NCBI GenBank assembly: GCA_018658605.1
Contig: JABHUV010000130.1
Coordinates: forward strand, 1 to 9,669
Reading direction: 5' to 3'
DNA: 9,669 bases
DNA from: Planctomycetaceae bacterium
Lineage (GTDB): Bacteria; Planctomycetota; Planctomycetia; Pirellulales; Pirellulaceae
Notes under the pieces: model-generated
Seen by the model: only the letters and a program-made list of their open reading frames with translations
What the model was told of the DNA's origin: nothing
Database searches by the model: none
Position numbers and translations under genes: made by a program
Part shown: positions 1-6,639 of the stretch, one piece after another
How positions within the stretch are numbered: position 1 is the stretch's first letter
Layout of the letters: every line of letters begins with the position of its first letter

Positions 1-3000
1 AGACACGGCCGGATACGTCGCATGCCTGCTTCAGCCGTTGCATCGCGAATATCTTGGGCCGATGTTAGTTTCTTGCGAGTGAATATCTGATTGAGATAAG
101 TCGCCATGACAATACCATCATCGACCGCAATGCCGAACAAGGCAATGAATCCGACCCATACGGCCGTGTTGATTTCGATCGAGTTAAATGCCAACGCCAG
201 CATGCCGCCGGCAAAAGCTACGGGGATACCTGAAAACACAGCTAGTGAAATTGGAATGTGTCGGAATTGCAGATAGATGATAAACAGATTGACGATCACA
301 ACGATCGGTAATGCCCACATGAGCCGGTTGTTTGCTTCGACTTGATTCTGAAACGATCCCACTGCTTTAAACGAATAGCCCGGCGGAATCATCAGTTTCT
401 GTGCTTTTTGTGCAGCTCTTAATTGGTCCTCAACCGCTCGAGCAGTTTCCACATCTCCCAGTACACCTGTAGGCGAAAATGAAACATGTGCGACTAATCG
501 GGCGTCTTCACTATTGATGCCGCCAGGACCCCAAGTTGTTTTCATGGTAGCCAGATTTGCTAGCGGAACAGTTTCGCCGGATTTGGTGACGACGGGTAGA
601 TGACTATACTCGTCCATTTGTTCGCGCAAATTTCGTTGGTAGCGCACGCGGATTGCGTACCGCTCCCGCCCTTCAACGGTTTGTGTTATTGTCGTCCCTC
701 CGAGCGCTGTCGAAATCACTTCATTGACCATCGTGGTCGACATGCCAAACCTAGCTGCTGTGTCACGGTTGACATTAAATTCAACATACGGTTTCCCCAA
801 CACAATATCGGGGCTAATTGTGGCGGGTTTAATTTCTGGTACATCCTTCAAGAAGGCTGCGATGTCCAAAGCTGCTTCTGACAACTGAGTTAAATTATCG
901 CCGTAGATACTGATCGCCATCGTTGCAGTAATCCCACTTTGCAGCATTACCACCCGGCCTTGGATCGGCTGCAATTCTGATGCCGGAGTTACACCTGGTA
1001 GTGTTGCCACTTGGTTAATTTCCTGCCAGATATCCTTAGACGTAATTCCAGCTCGCCATTGATCCTTAGGTTTGAGCATGACGTAGGTTTCGATCATGGC
1101 AGCTGGTGCGGGATCTAATGCGGATTCGGCACGGCCAATTTTTCCAAGTACATTTTCAACTTCAGGAATTTGTTTAATCAGCGTGTCCTGTGTCTGTAGC
1201 ACTTCCATAGCTTGCGATAAACTCGCAGCTGGGTACAACGTTGGCATATAGAACCAACTGCCTTCATCAAGCGCGATCCAATCGTCTGACTTGATCGCCT
1301 TCATCATTTCCTTGGTTTTGTCATAACCGGGAAGTTGCTGAAGTTTCACCCCAAAAGTGTCTGCTCCTTTTTCCAGTGATTCGAAGTGTTCGTCGATACC
1401 TTTCCATGCGCTATAACCCAGTCCCATGATGATAATCGGGATAATAAGGAAGAGGAATTTATGAGCAAGAAAAAACCGTAATGTGGGTTCGTAAAAGAAC
1501 AAGATGATTCTGCTAATAGGATTTTGTTGGATGGGACGTAGTTTTTCCGTCAATAGCCAATAGACGATCGCTGCTGCACCTAAGCCGACTACAATTGCCG
1601 AGAGCCCTCGCTGGCCAGGGATAATGGCAGGGAATGATTCACCGAATCGATAACTAATGAGACCAATGGTCACGCCGCAAAGGCCAGTAGCGATCCACCG
1701 CAGTTTTGCTTTGATTTGTGAAGAACTTAGAATCAGGCGACTTAATAAAGGAACGATTGTTACAGCCACAATCAAGGCAGCTATGAGTGAAAATGTCTTG
1801 GTCCACGCAAGCGGTGCAAATAATTTGTAATCTCGTCCGGTCAGCAAGAAAACGGGAAGGAAGCTAATGACGGTTGTCATCACTGCGGTCACGATAGCAG
1901 GTGAGACTTCTATCGTCGCATCGGTGATAATGTTCAATCTTGCAGATTTACCTCCAGGCCGACCTTTCTCTTCCCAATCAGCTAAATGGCTGTAGATTAC
2001 TTCGGATACAATAATCGACATATCAACCATGGTTCCAATGGCGATCGCGATACCAGCTAACGACATGATGTTGGCGTCGATATTAAAGACGTACATACCA
2101 ATGAAGGCGATCAGAACAGCGAGTGGCAGCGTGATTGCTACCACGATACTTGCTCGCAGGTTGAGCAAGAAAAGTAAAATTACGATTGCTGTGATAATAA
2201 TTTCTTCTTCGAGAACGGTAGTCAACGTTGCGATTGTTTCATTGATTAACCCCGAACGATCATAGATGACTTTTATTTGGACTCCGTCTAAGCTCGGCTC
2301 TATTTGAGCAATTTTCTTTTTTACTTCATCAATGATGGCTCTTGGATTATTACCAAATTGCATGGTAACAATGCCACCTACCGCTTCGATTCCGTTAACA
2401 TCCAATGCTCCTCGTCGAAACGCAGGGCCCATCTGTACATAGGCGACATCGCTGATTCGAGTTGGCAGACCGTTTTCTGACGTAATGACGGTTTGCTCAA
2501 TATCTATGATCGCTTGTTCGACATCTTGATCTGTTCCGATAAATCCTCGACTGCGGATAATCATTTCCATACCGCTCGATTCAACCGTCTTCGCCCCAAC
2601 GTCTTGGTTGGATTCTTTGATAGCAGCCATCACTTGATTCAGAGAAATGTGATGAAAGCGAAGCTTGTCAGGGTCGACTTCGATTTGATACTCGCGCACG
2701 TAACCGCCAATACTGGCAACTTCACTGACTCCGTCAACAGCTTCTAATTCAAATTTAACGACATAATCTTGCAAGCTGCGAAGATCGGCCAAATTTGTGT
2801 CTTTAGACGGTTCAAGAATATAGTACATGACTTGCCCAAGTCCGGTAGCGTCTGGACCCAGCGTGGGAGTTACGCCAGTGGGAAGCGCAGCGGCGGCGCT
2901 ACTTAATTGCTCAGAGACTCGTGAGCGTGCCCAGTAGAAATCGGTACTGTCTTTGAATGTGACCTGCACAAAGCTATACCCAAATAGACTCTTTCCCCTG

Positions 3001-3245
3001 ACGGATTCCGCTTCCGGCACACTGAGCAAAGCGACCGATAAGGGATAGGTAATTTGGTCTTCAATATCTTTGGGGGATCGACCAGGCCAAGATGTGTAAA
3101 CGATGACTTGGTTTTGACCAATATTGGGAATGGCATCAATGGGCGTATTTTGAAAGCTGTACCAGCCGCCAGCGATTACTAGGACCGTTAGGCACAGCAT
3201 GATGAGGCGTTCTTTAATACAGAAAGATGTGATGGCTCGCAGCAT
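1..3245 (-). CDS. cusA: CusA-type Cu(I)/Ag(I) RND efflux permease (3' end outside window)
   Basis: Inner-membrane proton/metal antiporter of the heavy-metal RND family, the pump of a CusCBA exporter. The ATG lies 3 bases after the cusB stop, and an AGGAAGG-like site sits about 9 bases before it. The frame is open to base 1, giving 1081 residues; the last TM segments (roughly 60-100 residues) are missing. TM1 is about residues 15-32, followed by the porter motif DAIPNIGQNQVIV. TM4 carries GIAIAIGTMVDMSIIVSE with D408, equivalent to the proton-relay D405 of E. coli CusA. M667 (YMP), M717 (AAMIET) and M767 (VMLQSGI) align with the E. coli metal-site methionines 573, 623 and 672, with nearly the same spacing, which argues for Cu/Ag. 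TM10 has AVDDG where CusA has AAEFG. Compared with E. coli CusA there are about 94 extra residues between TM6 and M667, including two hydrophobic helices (about 515-534 and 548-565). The family is certain; the metal is inferred. Confidence 0.93.
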   Translation of the reverse strand, partial: MLRAITSFCIKERLIMLCLTVLVIAGGWYSFQNTPIDAIPNIGQNQVIVYTSWPGRSPKDIEDQITYPLSVALLSVPEAESVRGKSLFGYSFVQVTFKDSTDFYWARSRVSEQLSSAAAALPTGVTPTLGPDATGLGQVMYYILEPSKDTNLADLRSLQDYVVKFELEAVDGVSEVASIGGYVREYQIEVDPDKLRFHHISLNQVMAAIKESNQDVGAKTVESSGMEMIIRSRGFIGTDQDVEQAIIDIEQTVITSENGLPTRISDVAYVQMGPAFRRGALDVNGIEAVGGIVTMQFGNNPRAIIDEVKKKIAQIEPSLDGVQIKVIYDRSGLINETIATLTTVLEEEIIITAIVILLFLLNLRASIVVAITLPLAVLIAFIGMYVFNIDANIMSLAGIAIAIGTMVDMSIIVSEVIYSHLADWEEKGRPGGKSARLNIITDATIEVSPAIVTAVMTTVISFLPVFLLTGRDYKLFAPLAWTKTFSLIAALIVAVTIVPLLSRLILSSSQIKAKLRWIATGLCGVTIGLISYRFGESFPAIIPGQRGLSAIVVGLGAAAIVYWLLTEKLRPIQQNPISRIILFFYEPTLRFFLAHKFLFLIIPIIIMGLGYSAWKGIDEHFESLEKGADTFGVKLQQLPGYDKTKEMMKAIKSDDWIALDEGSWFYMPTLYPAASLSQAMEVLQTQDTLIKQIPEVENVLGKIGRAESALDPAPAAMIETYVMLKPKDQWRAGITSKDIWQEINQVATLPGVTPASELQPIQGRVVMLQSGITATMAISIYGDNLTQLSEAALDIAAFLKDVPEIKPATISPDIVLGKPYVEFNVNRDTAARFGMSTTMVNEVISTALGGTTITQTVEGRERYAIRVRYQRNLREQMDEYSHLPVVTKSGETVPLANLATMKTTWGPGGINSEDARLVAHVSFSPTGVLGDVETARAVEDQLRAAQKAQKLMIPPGYSFKAVGSFQNQVEANNRLMWALPIVVIVNLFIIYLQFRHIPISLAVFSGIPVAFAGGMLALAFNSIEINTAVWVGFIALFGIAVDDGIVMATYLNQIFTRKKLTSAQDIRDATAEAGMRRIRPC

Positions 3246-3248
3246 TTT

Positions 3249-5330
3249 CTACTGCCCTTCCTGTGCTGGCAGATCAACTTTTTCGTCTGTTTCTTTTTCA
3301 GTAACATCAAACGTGTTGATTAAATCACCACAGTGGAGCATTTCAACACCGCGAAAAGGATTGGTCAAACGATCGTTGTTCTGTAGCCAATCACCTTGGC
3401 CCTGTTTAACCATTGCGCAATAAAAATGATAAAATGGTTGCGGGTTATCGCTTCCTCGCACCTTGGTTGCCAAAGGGGTAATGGCTTGGCTGATCCATTT
3501 GAATTCAACACGGGCTTTAGCTAGTGATAGTTCATGGAGGTTTTGCGAGTGTTGAGAGATGCGTGAGAACAACGCTTTCTCCTCATCAGTCCAACCAGCC
3601 GTGTCTGAAAATTCTAGTGCGCTACTAATCGTATTCAACGCTTTGCTACTCGTTTTCGTTGGCGTTTTATCAGACGATAGTTTTTGTTTAATATCAAAAT
3701 ACGCCAAGTATAATTGCTCCAATTGCTGACCATCATCACCAGTTATGCTACGGGCACTCCATTGGTCGAACTGTAGCGGAAGGTTTTTTGCTGAGATCAT
3801 CTTGGCGACTGTGGCATCAATCAAACTAGGATTTCCGGCGAGTTGCATCTGGGAATCGATCAAAAAGTTACCGGACGTCGCAACTTTTTCACCTGCGGAT
3901 ATTCCGGACAAAATGATCGCGCGGTTTTTTAGCAACGGTCCCAATACGACTCGGCGTATTTCAAAGCGGCCAGGCTTGGTTTCAACATAGACCACACTAT
4001 TGTCGCCGGCTAACAGAACAGCGGAACGTGGTATCGAAACTGATTTAGGTTGATCGACTGGAGTGTCGCTAAATCCGTATTCCTTCGTTGAAACAAGTTT
4101 CATACCACAGATTGGGCAATCTCCAGGTGTGTCGCGGATCACTTGTGGATGCATTGGACTGATCCACTTTCCAGCAAGTTCTTTGTCATAAATATCACCT
4201 GTAGCACCAATAGATATTTCAATGGTGGCTCGCGCGTAATCACCTGGGCGTAATTCTTTTTTGATGTTATCGAATTCGACTCGAACGCCAATCGTGCGAC
4301 TCGAGGTGTCTACAACTGGGTCGATAAAAGCGACTCGCCCCTGAAGAATTGTGCCGGGTTTGGAAGCAATTTCTGCTTGGACCGTTTGCCCAAATCGTAT
4401 GCGTGATGCGTCTTCTGGATATAGCTTGAGGACGAGCCACACTGTTGAAAGATTGGCAATCTGATAAATAGGCTCGCCAGCTTTGATGTATTTCCCTTCT
4501 TGTGTCATTTTACCAGTGACTGTGCCACCGAGTGGTGAGTAGATCGTTAATCGTGACTGGGCAATGCCGGTTTTGTCGAGTTCTGCGAGTTGCTCGGTGG
4601 TCATTCCTAATTCGACTAACTTATGTCGTGAATTGGCGACAAGTTTGATTTGGGTTTCACGAATGATTTTTAAGGTGCTGGGTGTCATCTTTGCCAAAGC
4701 CTTGCCGGATTCGATATATTCAATCTGAGCAGCATACAGCTGAGGGCTATAAACCACCGCCAAATGATCCCCTATCGTGACTGATACTCCGGTATAGTCA
4801 GCAAATAGCCTTTCGATGCGACCATCGATGTATGATGCAATGGTTGCTTGGCGGCTTTCATCGACTTCGATCGAGCCGATCGTGTGTAATTCAGTACTTA
4901 AGGAATCTAGTATGGCGATTGCTGTTTGAATATTTGCTAATCGACGGCTGGCTTGGGGGATTAGGACACTGATGGAATCTCCCGAATCAGCCCCAGAGGT
5001 TGCGAGGGCCAATTCCATATCGCAAATTGGGCAGCGGCCTAAGGTGGGCTGCCTAATATTTGGATGCATCGGACAGGTATACATCGTTTCGGCGTGGTCC
5101 TGGTCGACCATACTTGCGGATCCACCAGCAGGCTTGATCCAGCCAGCACGTTGTGCGATGCCTATCGAAATAAGAAACAAAATACCTGCAAGCAGCGCAG
5201 CAGCTAGGAACATACCAGATGAGATACAGCGTGAAATCCACCAATTCCAAGATTTCCCAGTAAGAGTCTGGGCAGTAGTTGTATCGCTCGGTAGTGCTTT
5301 TTTTGATTCGGTTTCTGGTTTTGTGGTCAT
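3249..5330 (-). CDS. cusB: CusB-type RND periplasmic adaptor with two heavy-metal-binding modules and a DUF3347-like tail
   Basis: Membrane-fusion (HlyD-type) adaptor linking CusA to the outer-membrane factor, 693 residues against about 400 for E. coli CusB. Residues 1-38 are cytoplasmic and 39-60 form one TM anchor. Module 1 is residues 84-105: YTCPMHP, then CPICDM (C86, M88, H89, C100, C103, M105). The barrel-sandwich and hairpin follow at about 120-300 (for example YIDGRIERL and YSPLGGTVTGK), then the beta-barrel (VWLVLKLYPED, PVVDTSSRTIGVRVEF). Module 2 is residues 389-410: WISPMHP, then CPICGM, with Ser391 where module 1 has its first Cys. The membrane-proximal domain covers about 425-500. 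The tail, about 535-672, resembles DUF3347, with FYHFYCAM (C638, M640) and NPFRGVEMLHCG (M664, H666, C667). The start is the only ATG that gives the complete anchor; there is no strong Shine-Dalgarno site. The gene is almost contiguous with cusA (3-base gap), so the two are surely cotranscribed. Confidence 0.93.
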   Translation of the reverse strand: MTTKPETESKKALPSDTTTAQTLTGKSWNWWISRCISSGMFLAAALLAGILFLISIGIAQRAGWIKPAGGSASMVDQDHAETMYTCPMHPNIRQPTLGRCPICDMELALATSGADSGDSISVLIPQASRRLANIQTAIAILDSLSTELHTIGSIEVDESRQATIASYIDGRIERLFADYTGVSVTIGDHLAVVYSPQLYAAQIEYIESGKALAKMTPSTLKIIRETQIKLVANSRHKLVELGMTTEQLAELDKTGIAQSRLTIYSPLGGTVTGKMTQEGKYIKAGEPIYQIANLSTVWLVLKLYPEDASRIRFGQTVQAEIASKPGTILQGRVAFIDPVVDTSSRTIGVRVEFDNIKKELRPGDYARATIEISIGATGDIYDKELAGKWISPMHPQVIRDTPGDCPICGMKLVSTKEYGFSDTPVDQPKSVSIPRSAVLLAGDNSVVYVETKPGRFEIRRVVLGPLLKNRAIILSGISAGEKVATSGNFLIDSQMQLAGNPSLIDATVAKMISAKNLPLQFDQWSARSITGDDGQQLEQLYLAYFDIKQKLSSDKTPTKTSSKALNTISSALEFSDTAGWTDEEKALFSRISQHSQNLHELSLAKARVEFKWISQAITPLATKVRGSDNPQPFYHFYCAMVKQGQGDWLQNNDRLTNPFRGVEMLHCGDLINTFDVTEKETDEKVDLPAQEGQ

Positions 5331-5388
5331 TGTCGTTACACCATGAATTTCAAGAACTTATAAAATAAATCAAGTTATCTAAATGAAA

Positions 5389-5751
5389 TTAGTCGTCCAA
5401 TACTACACCTTGTTTGGCATCTTTCTTTTCAACGTCCTTGTCACCATCGTCGTGTCCGTGACCGTTGTCTGCTTCCTTAATGGTATCTGCTGAAGCGAGC
5501 TTCGCCGCTTTGTTAGTATCGGATAGCTTGCTCCATTTGCCATCACAACTTGGGCAACAGAAACCAACAAGTTTGCCATCAAATTCGGTAGTTCCACCAT
5601 CTTCGGTAACAGCTGATCCCATGATTGGGCACAGTTGGTTTACGGAAGTTAGGGTCACGTCGACTGCGGGAGTGTTGAAAGATTCCGTATCGGATTCGCT
5701 ACAACCGGCAGCAGAAATAAGAATGATTGAAAGTAAAGCAAGATAACGCAT
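5389..5751 (-). CDS. Small YHS/TRASH-like metal-binding lipoprotein
   Basis: A 120-residue exported lipoprotein. Residues 1-16 are a hydrophobic signal, ending in the lipobox ISAAGC with Cys17 as the lipidated residue. The core reads NQLCPIMGSAV (C41, M44), then an EFDGKLVGFCCPSCDGKW segment (C65, C66, C69). This is the layout of YHS-type metal-binding domains: CPxMG, beta-hairpin, then FCCPxC. The tail, about 92-112, is rich in Asp, Lys and Glu, with H98 and H100, and could also bind metal. AGAGAGG at 5758-5764, 6 bases before the ATG, is a strong ribosome binding site and fixes the start. The gene is first in a unit with cusB (58 bases downstream) and cusA, under a promoter with a dyad in its spacer. 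A membrane-tethered copper chaperone or sensor for the pump is inferred from this context; no enzyme activity is indicated. Confidence 0.85.
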   Translation of the reverse strand: MRYLALLSIILISAAGCSESDTESFNTPAVDVTLTSVNQLCPIMGSAVTEDGGTTEFDGKLVGFCCPSCDGKWSKLSDTNKAAKLASADTIKEADNGHGHDDGDKDVEKKDAKQGVVLDD

Positions 5752-5757
5752 AATAAA

Positions 5758-5764
5758 CCTCTCT
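5758..5764 (-). promoter_or_regulatory. Ribosome binding site of the YHS-like lipoprotein gene
   Basis: AGAGAGG on the minus strand, 6 bases before ATG 5751. It is the strongest Shine-Dalgarno match in the window and decides the start of the lipoprotein gene. The cusB and cusC starts lack a comparable site. Confidence 0.7.
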
Positions 5765-5776
5765 CAAAAAAGTTGT

Positions 5777-5806
5777 GTAATACAAGATTCTTGTAGCACG
5801 TGTCAA
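5777..5806 (-). promoter_or_regulatory. Predicted sigma70-like promoter of the lipoprotein-cusB-cusA unit
   Basis: On the minus strand, a perfect -35 TTGACA (5801-5806) is followed after 18 bases by a -10-like TATTAC (5777-5782, 4 of 6 matches). Transcription would start near 5770, leaving about 20 bases to the lipoprotein ATG at 5751 and including the AGAGAGG ribosome binding site. The spacer contains a perfect dyad, annotated separately. A slightly long spacer holding a dyad is the arrangement of many metal-activated promoters, but the regulator is not visible here. Confidence 0.6.
5781..5795. promoter_or_regulatory. Perfect 7-1-7 dyad in the promoter spacer, candidate operator
   Basis: TACAAGATTCTTGTA is an exact inverted repeat of 7 bases around one central base. 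It fills most of the 18-base spacer between the predicted -35 and -10 elements and overlaps the first two bases of the -10. That position suits a MerR-type activator or a repressor that blocks polymerase. It does not match the CueR-type ACCTTCC half-site, nor the close spacing of the CopY TACAnnTGTA box, so no regulator family is assigned. Confidence 0.5.
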
Positions 5807-5894
5807 CAAATAAGGTGTTCGCATATGTTTGCGTGGTCACATAACAACAGCGCAGGAAATATCCACCAAAGAAAATTAGCGGATGGGCATTCGT

Positions 5895-5917
5895 GGCGAT
5901 CTCAAAGCAGAGATGCC
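5895..5917 (-). repeat. Hairpin just downstream of the cysteine-rich protein gene
   Basis: On the minus strand GGCATCTC pairs with GAGAT-C-GCC around a 6-base loop (TGCTTT), giving 8 pairs with one bulged base. It begins about 14 bases after the stop codon of the cysteine-rich gene. No U-tract follows, so it is not a canonical intrinsic terminator. It could be a terminator helper, a 3' stabiliser or a processing site that separates this gene from the lipoprotein-cusBA transcript. Confidence 0.4.
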
Positions 5918-5931
5918 AATTAGAATTCTGC

Positions 5932-6402
5932 TTAGGTCAACCAGACACTTAGAACAATTTGCGCATATCTAGGCATGCGCATCGCAGACACAGGTGTGAT
6001 AACTTGTGTAGGCTTAGCGGCGACCGCATATTGATCGTTGTCACTGTGCGATACAAAACCGCATACAAAGCTGACTGGGACAAGCTCACTGAACACTCGG
6101 TTTTGTGTCGGCAGCAATGGTGCATTGTGTTGCACGTAGCAATCACATGTGCTGCTTGACACAGTGTGCCAGCTAGTTGTATCTGTGACAGGTTCTTCTG
6201 GGGCCTCACAGCAGGTAGGCGCAGCTGTAGCGACTGGCATTGCGCAAACGCAATCCTCCATTGCATCCATACCTTGTGCACATGATGCATCAGTATTGTC
6301 GCAAAGGCCATTTAGTGCCCAAGTTGGCGCAATCATTTGCAGCAAAACTGCTGTTGCCATGATTGTTTTGTGAATTTGCTTAGGCAATTCAATGAACTCC
6401 AT
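5932..6402 (-). CDS. Unrecognised cysteine-rich exported protein, candidate metal-binding partner of the Cus pump
   Basis: A 156-residue protein I cannot assign to a family. Residues 8-13 (KQIHKT) are basic and 14-29 hydrophobic, ending PTWA, which looks like a Sec signal with cleavage after A29. The mature part holds nine Cys: C34, C41, C51, C53 (CVC), C64-C65 (CC), C86, C88 (CDC) and C114. Met45, Met48 and Met55 fall among them. Such CxC and CC pairs are common in thiol metal sites or disulfide-rich secreted proteins. The C-terminal 40 residues are less cysteine-rich and have no anchor. GAGG at 6407-6410, 4 bases before the ATG, supports the start. It lies upstream of the lipoprotein-cusB-cusA unit on the same strand and divergent from cusC. 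A periplasmic copper buffer or chaperone is inferred only. Another frame is also open over part of this stretch, so the reading frame needs homology support. Confidence 0.65.
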   Translation of the reverse strand: MEFIELPKQIHKTIMATAVLLQMIAPTWALNGLCDNTDASCAQGMDAMEDCVCAMPVATAAPTCCEAPEEPVTDTTSWHTVSSSTCDCYVQHNAPLLPTQNRVFSELVPVSFVCGFVSHSDNDQYAVAAKPTQVITPVSAMRMPRYAQIVLSVWLT

Positions 6403-6447
6403 AAAACCTCGAATACATTTCGTACGGTTATAGTATAGTTTGATTCA

Positions 6448-6457
6448 TTTCATGAAA
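6448..6457. promoter_or_regulatory. 10-base palindrome near a -10-like element upstream of the cysteine-rich gene
   Basis: TTTCATGAAA is a perfect palindrome about 46 bases upstream of ATG 6402. On the minus strand it is followed 9 bases later by TATACTATAAC, which contains -10-like hexamers. No good -35 lies at the right distance, so activator-dependent transcription is possible. A 10-base palindrome can occur by chance in AT-rich DNA. Confidence 0.25.
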
Positions 6458-6531
6458 ATGGGTTTTTCTGCTTAAAATGATCGTTTAGCTCATTCGACCT
6501 AAATACGAGTATTGTGTTTTCTCAAACGGCG

Positions 6532-6569
6532 ATTCACTAACCCCTTTATTTCCGATGGATTAGTGCAAT
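6532..6569. repeat. Imperfect inverted repeat in the cusC leader
   Basis: CACTAACC (6535-6542) pairs with GGATTAGTG (6557-6565), with one bulged A. The outer arms ATT (6532-6534) and AAT (6567-6569) extend the stem past a second single-base bulge. This makes about 11 pairs around a 14-base loop, 70-105 bases upstream of the GTG start. It may be an operator or a leader RNA hairpin for cusC. Nothing else in the 6403-6639 divergent region is convincing: no clear -35/-10 pair was found for cusC. Confidence 0.35.
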
Positions 6570-6639
6570 ATTCCGCTTATTTTGGACGATTTACGCTGCG
6601 AAGGAATGATTATTTCCGTGTTACAGCGAAAAATAAAAA

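Noticed and set aside
4972..5346. Plus-strand 124-codon open frame antisense to the start of cusB.
   Set aside because: The minus frame is a clear 693-residue adaptor, and the antisense product shows no domain or start signal.
5820..5833. Short inverted repeat CGCA-TATGTT-TGCG upstream of the lipoprotein promoter.
   Set aside because: The four-base arms are too short to separate from chance.
5655..5840. Minus-strand 61-codon open frame with a hydrophobic stretch across the lipoprotein promoter.
   Set aside because: It overlaps the promoter and the start of the lipoprotein gene in another frame. It has no ribosome binding site, and the hydrophobicity comes from T-rich DNA.
5949..6311. A 120-codon minus-strand open frame overlapping the cysteine-rich gene, also with many Cys and His.
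   Set aside because: It has no signal peptide, ribosome binding site or recognisable domain. The overlapping 156-codon frame has a signal peptide and a GAGG site, so this one is probably a shadow.
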